The notes below the pieces were generated by a model that was not told the origin of the DNA, made no database searches, and saw only the letters and a program-made list of their open reading frames with translations. The position numbers were made by a program, and so were the translations under genes. Source: Pegea sp. RAD2-039 (Eukaryota; Chordata; Thaliacea; Salpida; Salpidae). From it: DNA of 64,000 nt. Of this stretch, positions 1-10,563 are shown piece by piece. How positions within the stretch are numbered: the first letter of the stretch is position 1; the number at the start of each line of letters is the position of its first letter. The stretch covers positions 82,570 through 146,569 of the forward strand of contig JAQGEQ010000016.1 in NCBI GenBank assembly GCA_034620365.1. Direction: 5' to 3'.

Positions 1-33
1 TGAAAAGTTGTTAGCTATTTCTATTTACTTTAC

Positions 34-1342
34 CTTTTTGGCTTAAGTCAATTACAGGATAACTTTTAAACTGTTCAGTCTCCTTTTCTGCTGCTGGTTC
101 TTCACCCTGCAAGATATCACGTTATTACTTATTTTGAAAACTTAATTTTTACATCAGAAGTTGTTAAAAGTAAATGCTTGAAAAGTAAAACATCAACTTT
201 AAATAATATATGATTAAATTGATAATTGTGTATAATGTTATAGGTGATGCCTTAATTTAGTTACTTACTTCAGGAATCAATAATTTATTTATTGATTCTG
301 TTGCCCTTTCAAGATTCATTTGTGCTCTTGGACCTTTTGTAGTTATTACTACATGCATGGGTTTATCAGATTCAACATAATAATCGAGCATCTGAAAAAA
401 AATTCGGAGTTAATTAACTAATTTTAATTTTGTTAAAAAAGAAAATATGCGCCAAGCTCGTAATCTTCAGAAGCTGATAACTCTTCAACCATAAAATTTT
501 AGCTTTAGATTATTCATATAGTATTTTTTATATATAAAAAAACTAGATTATCATTCTTTATATTTCCAAAGATTAATCGAATTACATAATCGTAAATGAC
601 CTTTATATGATTATTAAAGAATCTTTTTCCATGAATTCTGATCTCACAACACGTTTCGTTTTCAATCTTGTTTATCATACATCCGTTTTGCCCGGTAATC
701 CGTTCGACAAAGTTGCACTGAACAACACTTTTATTTATCAAGTGAATTTAAACATGTTTTACAAACAATAATTATTTATGAAACTAGTCGCTGAATGAAA
801 TTTTATATAAAATTATTACACAATTTTTCTTAAGTTATATATTTGATATTAATCTATATTTGTATGTAACTGAAAAATTATGAATATTTGATTGTTGTTT
901 TTTGTCTGTTGAGCTAATATTTCAGTAAAACTTTCGTTAACACTTACTAATTCATCTTTCATTGTTGGTAGAAGAATGTTCTTTACTAAGACTGTAGTTT
1001 CTTCAGGGTTTGAAAAGCATTCATGTCTATTTGCTGATGGAACATTTTTATCATTTTCCGCAGCTATCTTCATTTCTTCTATAATTCCTACAACAGAATT
1101 TTAAATTATTTCTAAGCATTCAACAAATTGATAAGTTAATAAGATTCAAGAGTTGCTTCTGCTTAAATTCATGATTTATAATTACTGTAAAATTTAAAAA
1201 TATAAATTAGGAAAAACTAACTTTCTCTCACGGCTGTCTTGGCTCGGAAGAGAAATTTTTCTTGAAGTATGTCTTCAGCCTGTAACAGCTCCTTTATTAA
1301 TATTTTTTGTTCGTCAATCGCAGGTTGGGAATCAGCAAACAT
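34..1342 (-). CDS. STAR/Sam68-like KH RNA-binding protein, copy I (3' end outside window)
   Basis: First five exons of a minus-strand gene also present as copies II and III. The start is the ATG at 1342-1340 (MFADSQPAIDEQ...); exon 1 ends at 1222 and exon 5 spans 106-34. Exons 3-4 encode a KH domain of STAR type: a CNFVERITGQNG segment with a GxxG loop (GQNG), then IRIHGKR, then LHVVITTKGP-like strand and helix ending in NKLLIPE. STAR proteins (Sam68, Quaking, GLD-1) bind single-stranded RNA and regulate splicing or translation; the match is to that family, not to one member. The Pro/Gly/Met-rich tail exons seen in the other copies lie to the left of position 1. No frame break is seen in the visible exons. 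The protein differs from the others at several residues (for example CMINKIENETCCE in the KH domain). Confidence 0.75.
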
Positions 1343-2929
1343 TTTTTATAAATCTTTTGTTTCCTGTAAAGTTGAAAATTAGTTTTACTAAAATACTTTT
1401 CATTAAGAATTGAAAGGATTTACTAACTTAAGATTTGTATACTTAGAGTAATCAAATACTTCCTTATAAGGCATTTTAAAGTATTTCAATAGATTTCAAT
1501 TAGTTTCTTTAAGTAAATTATCAATTATTTAACTTTTATTATTTATCTAACACGTTTTCTGTAGTCTTTTATAACTTATTATATCACAAAGTTTTATAAA
1601 AATTGTATTATAAGAAACACACTTATGTTTTATATTTATTATATATGCATAATATATATTTACTAATGAAAACAACACCATTTTTTAATTTATAATTTGT
1701 AATGATAATTTGGATACTCATCAATTTTTCTAAGAAATGGTTGCTGTAAAGCTTTTATTTACTATCCAAGTTTAGTTTACTTTATAGTTAGTTCATTAAT
1801 TAAATTGGTTATAAATGTTTATCATTAACTATAAACAATTGCTTAAAATTATACCTAAATAAAAATTTTAAATATTTATTCATAAGTTTCAAAAGAATAT
1901 TCAAAGCTTTAAATGAACACGAAGTTCAAAGTTTTAAGTAAAAAAAAAGTATAATAACTTAAGAAATTAATGTTTGTAAAGTTCATATATAAAATAATTA
2001 CTAATATAATTCATTTTAATTTGTAAATATGTTCTATCAAATAAATTAAAATAATAATTATACTAATTAATAAATTAATAATTAAACTAAATACAAACTT
2101 AATAACTAAATTAATTAATAAATTAATAATCAAATTAATTATAACAAGTAATTAAAATACACCCAGATTACTGAAAAAAGTTATAAATCATTGTAATGCA
2201 AGTCACATGACTAGACTAACTGCATGAATAGTTATAAAACTTTTCTTAATTTTTCTAAATTATTTCATTAATGTAATTTGGTTTACGAAATATACTTTTA
2301 GCTTTACTTTTTAGTTCTAGAAGTATTACAAAATTACAAAACTAAACTGTTTAGTTTTATTATTATAATTACATAAAAGAATCCTTTATTTAGTAAAATT
2401 CAGTCAAATAAAACAGTTTATTAACTTAATAATTGATTTTTTGCAACCATCAGTCAAAGTATATGACAAAAAGTCTGATTTATACTTTAAAATGCCCAAA
2501 TCGTTTGAATTTTGATTAAAAAATGAATAATTTCCTCAAATTAACTTCACATTTTAACACCTTTGGCAACAAAGAAGGTTTAACAATTTTTATATTAATA
2601 ATTATCAAACACTATTCAATTAAAAAACTTTAAATTGCAAATAACATGATCAGACTAACTGCATGAATAGTTATAAAACTTTTTTTAATTTTTCTAAATC
2701 ATTTAGTTAATGTAATTTGGTTTACGAAATCTACTTTCAGCTTTACTTTTTAGTTCTGAATGTATTACAAAATTAACAAAACTTAGACTTCTTAGTTCTA
2801 TTATTATAATTACATAAAAGAATTTTTTATCTAATTATTAAGTTTATTATATTATTATCATTATATTATTTTATTTATATTTAAAGAAAACAATTTGTAA
2901 ATATACTTGGCTGATGCAAGAGATACAAC
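1343..2929. other. Upstream region of STAR copy I, no gene seen
   Basis: Very AT-rich sequence repeated in the other two arms (12835-14410 and 19880-18320). It contains two diverged internal repeats (about 2205-2400 and 2645-2825) sharing the string GACTAGACTAACTGCATGAA or close variants. I see no coding potential. Confidence 0.5.
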
Positions 2930-3125
2930 TCAATGATCTGCAGATAAAAATGAAGATGATATTATCATTTGTCAGTTGACTCACTTTGTGTTCGAAAATG
3001 CTCTGAAAAACCTTCTGAATACAAAATTTAGTTGAAGGATTAAGAAGAAGAGTTAAAGGAAATGAAAAAGGACAGAAAAGAGTTGAAAGAAAAGCTTGAA
3101 ATTGCTAAAAAAGAAGGTTTATAAA
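2930..3125 (+). pseudogene. Decayed gene fragment, arm I copy
   Basis: The reading frame ADKNEDDIIICQLTHFVFE is followed after a frameshift and stops by a Lys/Glu-rich EEMKKDRKELKEKLE stretch that would be coiled coil. The same remnant occurs in arms II and III. It has in-frame stops and no clear splice sites, so I call it a remnant lying head to head with the STAR gene. Family not recognised. Confidence 0.35.
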
Positions 3126-3785
3126 TAGATAAGATGCTGATGTAAATTGTAAGTCAGGGTTTCCAACTATTTTATATTTAAACGTTCAAACTGTTTAATA
3201 AACACTACTAAAGAAATGAATGAACAATGGAATATTAATTCATTAAACTTTGACAGTCGGTTTCAAATCAACAAACACAGCTCTTGGAACATACAACCAA
3301 GATAGTTTAACAATTTTCAAGTAAAACAATTCCTACTTTAACTACGAGACTTATGGTGCTTTTAACTACTAAACTTATAGTTTTTGTGTTTGCTATAAGA
3401 GCTGTATAATTTATTGTTTTCAGCTATGTGTTAAATAAATAAAATGCAATTTAACCCTACGAAATTTAACAAATTTGGTTTAAAATATATCTTAAAACCT
3501 ATTTACTCAACAAAAGGTTTTTGATATCTGTATTTAAAATTCATCTGTTGGTAGATTTCAAGATTTAAGTTTTTATCACCAAATGCTTTTTCTCCTAATT
3601 GAAAGAATATTAATTCTAGCTTGTAATTAAAAAAAATATGGGACTTTTAATTTATCTCTTATTTGTTAGCAATAATTGATTTAATACGAAAAAACTAACT
3701 GCTAGTTCAACAGGAAATTAATTTAGGAAATATACAGTTTAATAGTAAGTAGTGACAGTTTAAATGAAGTTCTGAACCAAGTCAA
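3126..3785. other. Duplicated non-coding spacer
   Basis: AT-rich spacer between the decayed fragment and the CCAAT minisatellite, present also at 18090-17440. Contains a diverged copy of the small ORF described at 14696. Nothing else supported. Confidence 0.4.
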
Positions 3786-3908
3786 TATTAAATTTAACCA
3801 ACCAGTCACCAACTAACCAATCAGCAATCAACCAATCAGCAATCAACCAATCAGCAATCAACCAATCAGCAATCAACCAATCAGCAACCAACCAATCAGC
3901 AATCAACG
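3786..3908 (+). repeat. 15-bp CCAAT-box minisatellite, short allele
   Basis: Tandem units of AACCAATCAGCAATC, about seven copies. Each unit has AACCAATCAGC, which fits the NF-Y CCAAT-box consensus. It sits directly upstream of two CRE sites and a TATA box. The homologous array at 16955-17430 has about 31 units and the one at 7581 only one or two. Confidence 0.85.
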
Positions 3909-4560
3909 TACATCTGTCTGATTTTTGTTTGAAGCTTCAAAATTTTGCTGAAAAAACGAGATAAACAACCAGAACAAAAATAGATTACGTCATCACAATT
4001 ACAGATATATTTTTCACTCGAATCGACATTATATTTTATCACTATGTCATCATACTTCAAAGAGTTATCATCACTAGAAAGGCTATTGTAAATCGCGATA
4101 TCTTATGATGTCATCACTGCAGACAAGTTTTCAACACTCGGGTATGACGTCACACTTTCGTTTGTAGCTAGATATTACTGGATGTGACGTCATAAGCTAA
4201 TGGGCGTCTTCTCATTGGGTATTTGAGAAAACATCTTAACTTTAGTGTCTTGACCAATTATTTGGTAGAAAAGAAAGTGACATGTTGATTGTTTGTACGT
4301 GATACAATTGAAATATTTTACCGGAAATGTATTGAATCTAAATATTGAATGAACTACATTCATTTAATCATTGACTTGTTGGTAAAAACATCGTATCGTT
4401 AGTACGTTCATCATTTCGATAGACGCCTTATTTAATTGACTAAAGCTTATATAAAGAGTCATTTTAAATAAAAAAATTTGCAGACTTAACTTAAACATTA
4501 ACTTCCAACTATTTAAAAAGCAATACACGAACTTAATACCAGAAAATAAAGCAGTTTGTC
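3909..4560 (+). promoter_or_regulatory. Promoter-like module with CREs and TATA box, copy 1
   Basis: After the CCAAT array come ATTACGTCATCAC near 3987, perfect CRE octamers TGACGTCA at 4145-4152 and 4185-4192, a reverse CCAAT (ATTGGG) near 4215 and a TATAAA at 4450-4455. A 29-codon ORF starts at 4561. The order CCAAT, CRE, TATA, ORF is kept in the other copies at 7580-8265 and, inverted, 16950-16298. Promoter function is inferred from motif order. Confidence 0.5.
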
Positions 4561-4650
4561 ATGGAAGACCTTATCATACACCTTGGCATGAAAGAGTTTC
4601 TGGAATACGGTCACAACAAAAAAGTCATAACAATTAAGTGTTTGAATTAA
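4561..4650 (+). CDS. Short ORF after the promoter-like module
   Basis: 29 codons beginning MEDLIIHLGMKEFLEYG and ending at TAA 4648-4650. The inverted copy at 16297-16208 keeps exactly the same length with only a few substitutions. The middle copy (about 8265) has lost the ATG (ATA) and has an internal expansion but stays open. It could be a real micropeptide, the first exon of a larger spliced gene, or chance preservation in young duplicates. Function unknown. Confidence 0.25.
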   Translation: MEDLIIHLGMKEFLEYGHNKKVITIKCLN

Positions 4651-5039
4651 GAAGTTAACAAGAGAAGTTAGTAGGGGGCATATGTACACATTCGGTTCAG
4701 TTGCAAAAGCAAATGTACATATTTATTATTTGTTAACTTTCAATCTGGTTGGAGACCAGTCAGTACCAAGTCTAAACGATAGAATAGGAGGACCGTATAT
4801 TTGATGGACAGTTATGAATAGAGTAAGGCTGGTACAGTGAAACCAAACAATAGTTCATAAACAGCTTAATGTGTAATAGTCATAAATTGAGGATTGTATG
4901 ACAGACAAGCTATTGCCTAAATTCAAAAAAGGAAGCTTCTTTGTTATTCTTGATTGAAGATATGGTTAATAAACAACCAAAATAAACAAAATATAAGTTT
5001 CTTACTTTTCATCAGTTGAAGCTAGCTTAAAACACAATT

Positions 5040-7320
5040 TATTTATTACAATAAATGTGAAGGAGAAAGCACCTCTCGCTAACTCACATTCTCACAACTA
5101 ACATCTATTTAGTCAAAAATATAGAAAGTAAAAGATGTAACACATGGCATTTTAGTAGTCCTCAAAGCATATAACAGTGAACAATTACATGGAATGCTAA
5201 TAATAACAAAGGGGGGAAAATCACAGTTTAGAAATGACAATGTTGGTAATATTATAACGGTTCAACTTCTGCTTGAACAACGCGAGCGACTTCGACATGA
5301 CAATGTCTGATAACAGTTTGTTCCAAGTAACAAATGTAAGGAATAAGAAAACATTTGCTCTGATTAATGTACCTGGTGATATGGGCTTATTAAGATGTAA
5401 TGTGTGTCGTCTGAACAGCTATAACTTGAGGGAAGGAGTAATGAGAATAAAATCATCAAACTGAAGCTCAATTAAATTTTGGATAATTTTAAAAATAAGA
5501 ATTAAGTCGTGTTTAATTTGTCGGATTTCCAAAGTATCTAAATTGAAGAGACTGAGACGATGTTTATAACTATCATATTTAATATTAAGTTTCCTGCATA
5601 CTAATCTCGTAAATGTGGCCTGAACAGATTCAGTTTTTTGATATCACTAACTTGATATGGCATCCATGTACTAATATCGTATTCAAGAATTGGACGTACG
5701 TACAATTTGAAAAGATTGATAAAAAAGCATGGGTTCTTAGAATTAAAGGTCTTTATAAAAAGGTAGATTGGGTTGATTGATTTTGCAAAGATTTTGGAAT
5801 TATAATTGTGCCATTTAATGTCAGATGATAGAGTAATGCCAAGGTCTAGGACCGAAGATACTCGTTGAATAATAAATCCATTGATGGAGTATTGGTTCAA
5901 GCAATTTAAAACTGGTTTACGAGAAAAGGTTATAAGTTAAGACTTTGTGGGCTGGATTCTGAGCTGCCAATTCGACGACCAGTTTTCTACAGTGTGTAGT
6001 GCAGTTTGAAGTTTTGAAGGATTACAAGATAATAGCTTGATGTCATCTGCATACACAAACACTCTGACATCATCGACTGCTACTAATTTTCTAATGAGGT
6101 CTTCGATGAAAATTAAAATGAGAAGGGCACCTAGAACAGAACCCTGAGGAACACCACTGGTGATTTGATTAGGAGTAAATAAAGATCTTCTTACACGAGC
6201 TTGTTAGGTTCTACCTGATAAGTAATCTTCAATCCACTGTAAGATATAGCTTTCAATATTTACGTTTTTCAATACAGTAACGAGCTTACTGTGTTGGACA
6301 TTATCGAAGGCTTTAGCGACATCGAGAAACATGATGTCACAGGGAGTGTTACTTTCATAATGGGCTGTAAGCTCATTAAGAAAAGTGAGATGTTGAGTCA
6401 GGGAAGATCTCCGTTTCACAAAGTCATGCTGGACAGCATATATTAGATGGTGCTCCATCAAATGACTGGTCATATGATTGTAAATGAAATGTTTTTGAGT
6501 TCTGCAGATAACTGAAGTCAGCGAAACTGGTCTGTAGTTAAGTGCGGTGTTTCTGGTACCCCCTTTTTCTAAAAATCAAAACTGGGATTTGATCTGGGGT
6601 GTTGGAAAATGATACTTTTAAACAAGAATTAGCCTTAGCTACTATATCGACCGTTATGTCAGGATCTGTCATCTCAGAGACATTTGTAAAAATGTTGGAG
6701 TAGGAAAGAGAAGGAGTATTGCCCTGATGGGCTATAAAAACGCTATTAAATTGATTGTTTAGCAATTCAGCTTTATTCTTTGGTTCCATCGCAAGCTGGT
6801 TGCTGTTATCAAGTAAGGGAGGTATTTGAGATCTCGCCTCAAGCTTGTGATTTATGAAACTAAAAAACGTTTTCTTGCTAAGAAAAAACAGAACTTACAC
6901 TTTCTCTTCTTAAATAGAAATTAGAAATAGATTTCTTGTATATTATACAAAGATGTTTGTACAGAGATTTGATGGAAGGGTCTGTTTTAGTTTGTTTGTT
7001 TAGGAGATTTTTCAAATGTTGTAAATTCCTTAAATATCTGGGAACATGTGGCTACTTATTGGCTGGATAAGAAATTAAGTTTTTCAATTTACTTTATTTA
7101 TTGATTTTAGTAAACCTTAAGTAAATAGTAATGATGTCTTTGGAAGAGTTGAAAACGAAAATCAGTCAACATCTGATAGAAACTAACCAATTTCCACGAT
7201 AAAAAATCTATTTGGTTGGAGTTTAAGCATATATGAAAAAGTTTGTAAAAGTTTGAATTCAGTCATGTTGTGATTGCATGTCGGTGTAAAACGTTCTTAT
7301 TGATCAACGTAGATAATTCT
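5040..7320 (-). mobile_element. CR1/L2-like non-LTR retrotransposon, decayed copy A
   Basis: Minus-strand fragment covering the linker before the reverse transcriptase (about 7200-6880), RT segments (LDVAKAFDNVQHSKLV near 6300; a QYADD-box region near 6045; thumb-like part at 5900-5600) and the 3' end at 5040. Stops and frameshifts break it. The 3' terminus ends in GTTAGCGAGAGGTGCTTTCT followed by an AATAAAT tail, as in the other copies here. CR1/L2 assignment rests on the RT motifs, the C-terminal WN-LP motif of sister copies and the short microsatellite tail. Confidence 0.8.
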
Positions 7321-7329
7321 CGGGTGTTA

Positions 7330-7575
7330 GTAAAAAAATGATTTATCCTAGATATATGGATAGTTAATGGCATCTTCCTTATTTCTAGAAATTAACATCT
7401 GCAAGCAATATTTGATAATAGTATTGGATAGATTTTAATCATACTTAAGTAATGATACATACCATAGATACAATAAGTAGAGAAATAGTTTACGGGAGTT
7501 AGGGTTGAGTTTTATGTCGAAAAATTAGAGTATTTCAATGAATGACGACTGAAATATTGAAAAAGGATAAAAAAA
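7330..7575. repeat. Diverged fragment of the STAR 3' flank
   Basis: The stretch with GTTAATGGCATCTT, TTAACATCTGCAAGCA and ACGACTGAAATA matches 9600-9835 and, inverted, 23120-22890, but is more diverged. It joins directly to the next promoter-like module. No coding sequence. Confidence 0.6.
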
Positions 7576-8360
7576 TAAACCAATCAGCAACCAGCATCTC
7601 AGCAACCAACGTACATCTGTCTGATCTTTGTTTGAAGCTGCAAAATTTTGCTGAAGAAACGAGATAAACAACCAGAACAAAAATAGATTACGTCATCACA
7701 ATTGTAGATATCTTTTTCACTCGAAGCAACGTTATCTTTTATCACTATGTCATCATACTTAAAAGAGTTATCATCACTAGAAAAGTTATTGTAAATGGCG
7801 ATATCTTATGATGTCATAACTACTAACAAGTTTTCAATATTCGGCTATGACGTCACACTTTCGTTTGTAGCTAGATATTACTAGATGTGACGTCATAAGC
7901 TAATGGGGCGTCTTCTCATTGGGTATTTGAGACAACATCTTAACTTTAGTGTCTTGACCAATTATTTGGTAGAAAAGAAAGTGACATTTTGATTGTTTGT
8001 ACGTGATACAATCAAAATATTTTACCGGAAATGTATTGAATCTAAATATTGAATGAACGACATTCATTTAATCATTTACTTGTTGGTAAAAACATCGTAT
8101 CGTTAGTACGTTCATCATTTCGATAGAAGCCTTATTTAATTGACTAAAACTCTATATAAAGAGTCATTTTAAATAAAAAAATTTGCAGACTTAACTTAAA
8201 CATTAACTTCCAACTATTTAAAAGCAATACATGAACTTAGTACCAGAAAATAAAGCAGCCTGGTCATAGAAGACCTTGGCATAAAAGTCATACATATTGG
8301 TATAAAAGAGTTTCTGGAATACCGTCACTGCATAAAAGTCACAACAAATATGTTTGAATT
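7576..8360 (+). promoter_or_regulatory. Promoter-like module, copy 2 (array nearly lost)
   Basis: Same layout as 3909-4650: one CCAATCAGCAACC unit at about 7581, TGACGTCA near 7848 and 7889, TATATAAAG near 8153, and the downstream ORF without its ATG. It shows that the module exists apart from the STAR gene copies and may be mobile or part of a larger element. Confidence 0.45.
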
Positions 8361-8369
8361 AAGAAGTTA

Positions 8370-9340
8370 ATTAAAACTTGAAATGATTGGTAAAAAAGCA
8401 TAGATCGTTAAAATCTAAAGTCTTTATAATAAAATATACAAGGTTGATTGTTTTTCAAAGATTTTATAATTATAATTATGCCATTTAAAGTCAGATGATA
8501 GTGTAATGTCAAGGTCTAGGACCGAAGATACTCGTTGAATAATAAATCTATTGATGGAGTATTGGTTCAAGCAATTTACAGCTGGTTTACAAGATAAAGT
8601 TATAAGTTCAGACGTTGTGGGCTGGATTCTGAGATGCCAATTCGTAGATCAGTTTCTACAGTCTGTAGTTTGAAGTTTTGAAGGAATACAAGATAATAGC
8701 TTGATATCATCTGCATACACAAACACACTAACATCACCTACTGCTACTAGTCTTCTGGTGAGGTCTTTGATGAAATTTAAAAAGAAAAGAGAACCTAGAA
8801 CAGAACTCTAAGGAGCACCACTAGTGATTTTACTAGGAGTAGATAAGGATCTTTCTATAGGAGCTTGTTGGGTTCTACCTAATAACTAATCTGCAATCCA
8901 CTGTAAGATGAAGCGGTTGATTTTTCAATTTTGTAAAACAATATTGAAATTACTATGTTGGACATAATCAAAAGCTTTAGCGACATCGAGATACATGATG
9001 TCACAAGGAGTATTACTTTCGTAATGGGCTGTAAGCTCTTTAAGAAAAGTGAAATGTTGAGTCAGGGAAGATCTCCGTTTCACAAAGCCATGTTGGATAT
9101 CAGATATTAGATGGTGCTCCATCAAATGACTGGTAATATGATTGTGAATGATATGCTCTTGAGGTCTGCAGATTAATGTTTTATTTATGAAACTAAAAAA
9201 CGTTTTCTTGCAAGGTGAAGATAAAACTGCACTTTCTCTTCCTAAATAGAAATTAGAAATAGATTTCTTGTAAACTATACAAAGATCTTTGTACAGAGAT
9301 TTGATGGAAGGGTCTGTTTTAGTTTCTTTGCATATGAGGT
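8370..9340 (-). mobile_element. CR1/L2-like retrotransposon, decayed copy B
   Basis: Shorter minus-strand fragment homologous to copy A: linker at 9330-9180, RT palm segment with YLDVAKAFDYVQHSN at about 9000-8940, then the region down to 8370. It has a deletion in the RT core and several stops and lacks the 3' end. Confidence 0.75.
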
Positions 9341-10563
9341 TTTTTAATTGTTGTCTATCAATATTGATAATGATTTCATGTTTGTTTTATAGAGTATCTA
9401 GGTTTCATAGCTATCAAAGCTTTAAATAGTTTATAAAACTTGACTAATTTCTTAGTTTAAAACTTATAGATTTAAGAAAGCTATTGTATTCTATCTAGTT
9501 TATAGAAGAAACACTCAATGGTCAATATAACCTCAATGTAATATGAATTTTGAAATATATTTCAATGAAATGAAATATATTTTTGAAATATTTTATAAAT
9601 GGATAAAGATATATGGACAGTTAATGGCATCTTTTTGAATTCTAGAGATTAACATCTGCAAGCATTATTTGATAATAGCATTAGATAGATTTTAATCATA
9701 CAAAAGTAAGGTTACATAGTATAGATACAAAACTACAGAAGGAGTTTACGGGTTTTAGGTTGAAGATCTAGAGTTTAATGTGATTCTATAGAAGTAAAAA
9801 TTGAGTATTTCAATGAATGACGACTGAAATAAGAGAAAAGGGTCAGCTTAAGAATACGCTGATGCATTTTGAAAGTCAAGATTTTGCACTCTAAGGACTT
9901 TCTAATGCAATATGCGTTATTTGCATATCAATACAAGAAAAGTAATTTAAAAAGATTTTGAAATAGTCTATTGGGTAAACGAGGTTTGTTTCATAGAGTG
10001 TTATTAAAAAATGTCTATTACGGTAGTGTATACTATGTACCATTACTTATGTATGATTAAAATCTATCCAACCGCTATTGTCATGTCGAAGTCGCTCATA
10101 TTGTTCAAAATGAAGTTGAACCGTTAAAAAATGTCAAGTTTAGCCTGTTCCGGTAACTTGGAGACTTCTGTTAAGACTTCAGTTTTTATTAAATTGGTTA
10201 TGAAGAGGGTTCTTTATGTTTAGATCTATAATTTGATCAAAAAGATTAAAACAATTTAAAAAGATCTCTATGAAAAAAAGGACGTTTTTGATTTCATAAA
10301 TTTTAACTACTTTTAATTGTTATTACTCCTAATTGTTAATAAACATTTCTCCAGTCAACATTATAGGCTATTGATGAAATATTACTAGTAGCTATGAACA
10401 CGTTTTAATTGATGTAACAGATTTCTTCAAAAAAAAAACAAACAAATACTAATTTAACATTTTATTTATTTCTTCACGAACTTAATATAATTTCGAGATA
10501 TTTGCAAAATCATCTTTATATTGAATATCTTACAAACAATGATAACTTTTCAGCGGTGAAAAT
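9341..10563. other. 3' flank of STAR copy II, no gene
   Basis: AT-rich, shared with 22159-23340. Contains a small retrotransposon 3' fragment at about 10072-10135 and the string TTATTTGCATATC, an octamer-like (ATTTGCAT) site near 9916. No coding sequence seen. Confidence 0.5.

Larger units (their letters stand above)
1..5460. repeat. Segmental duplication arm I
   Basis: About 5.4 kb that matches arm III (21220 down to about 15590) in inverted orientation and, up to about 3660, arm II (11500-15170) in direct orientation. By eye the copies differ by only a few percent plus small indels, so the duplications are young. It carries STAR copy I, its upstream region, a decayed gene fragment, the CCAAT minisatellite module and a retrotransposon 3' end. 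It certainly continues beyond the left edge, because copies II and III contain two more exons. Confidence 0.8.

Noticed and set aside
5273-5464. Plus-strand 63-codon frame
   Set aside because: Antisense of the retrotransposon C-terminal region.
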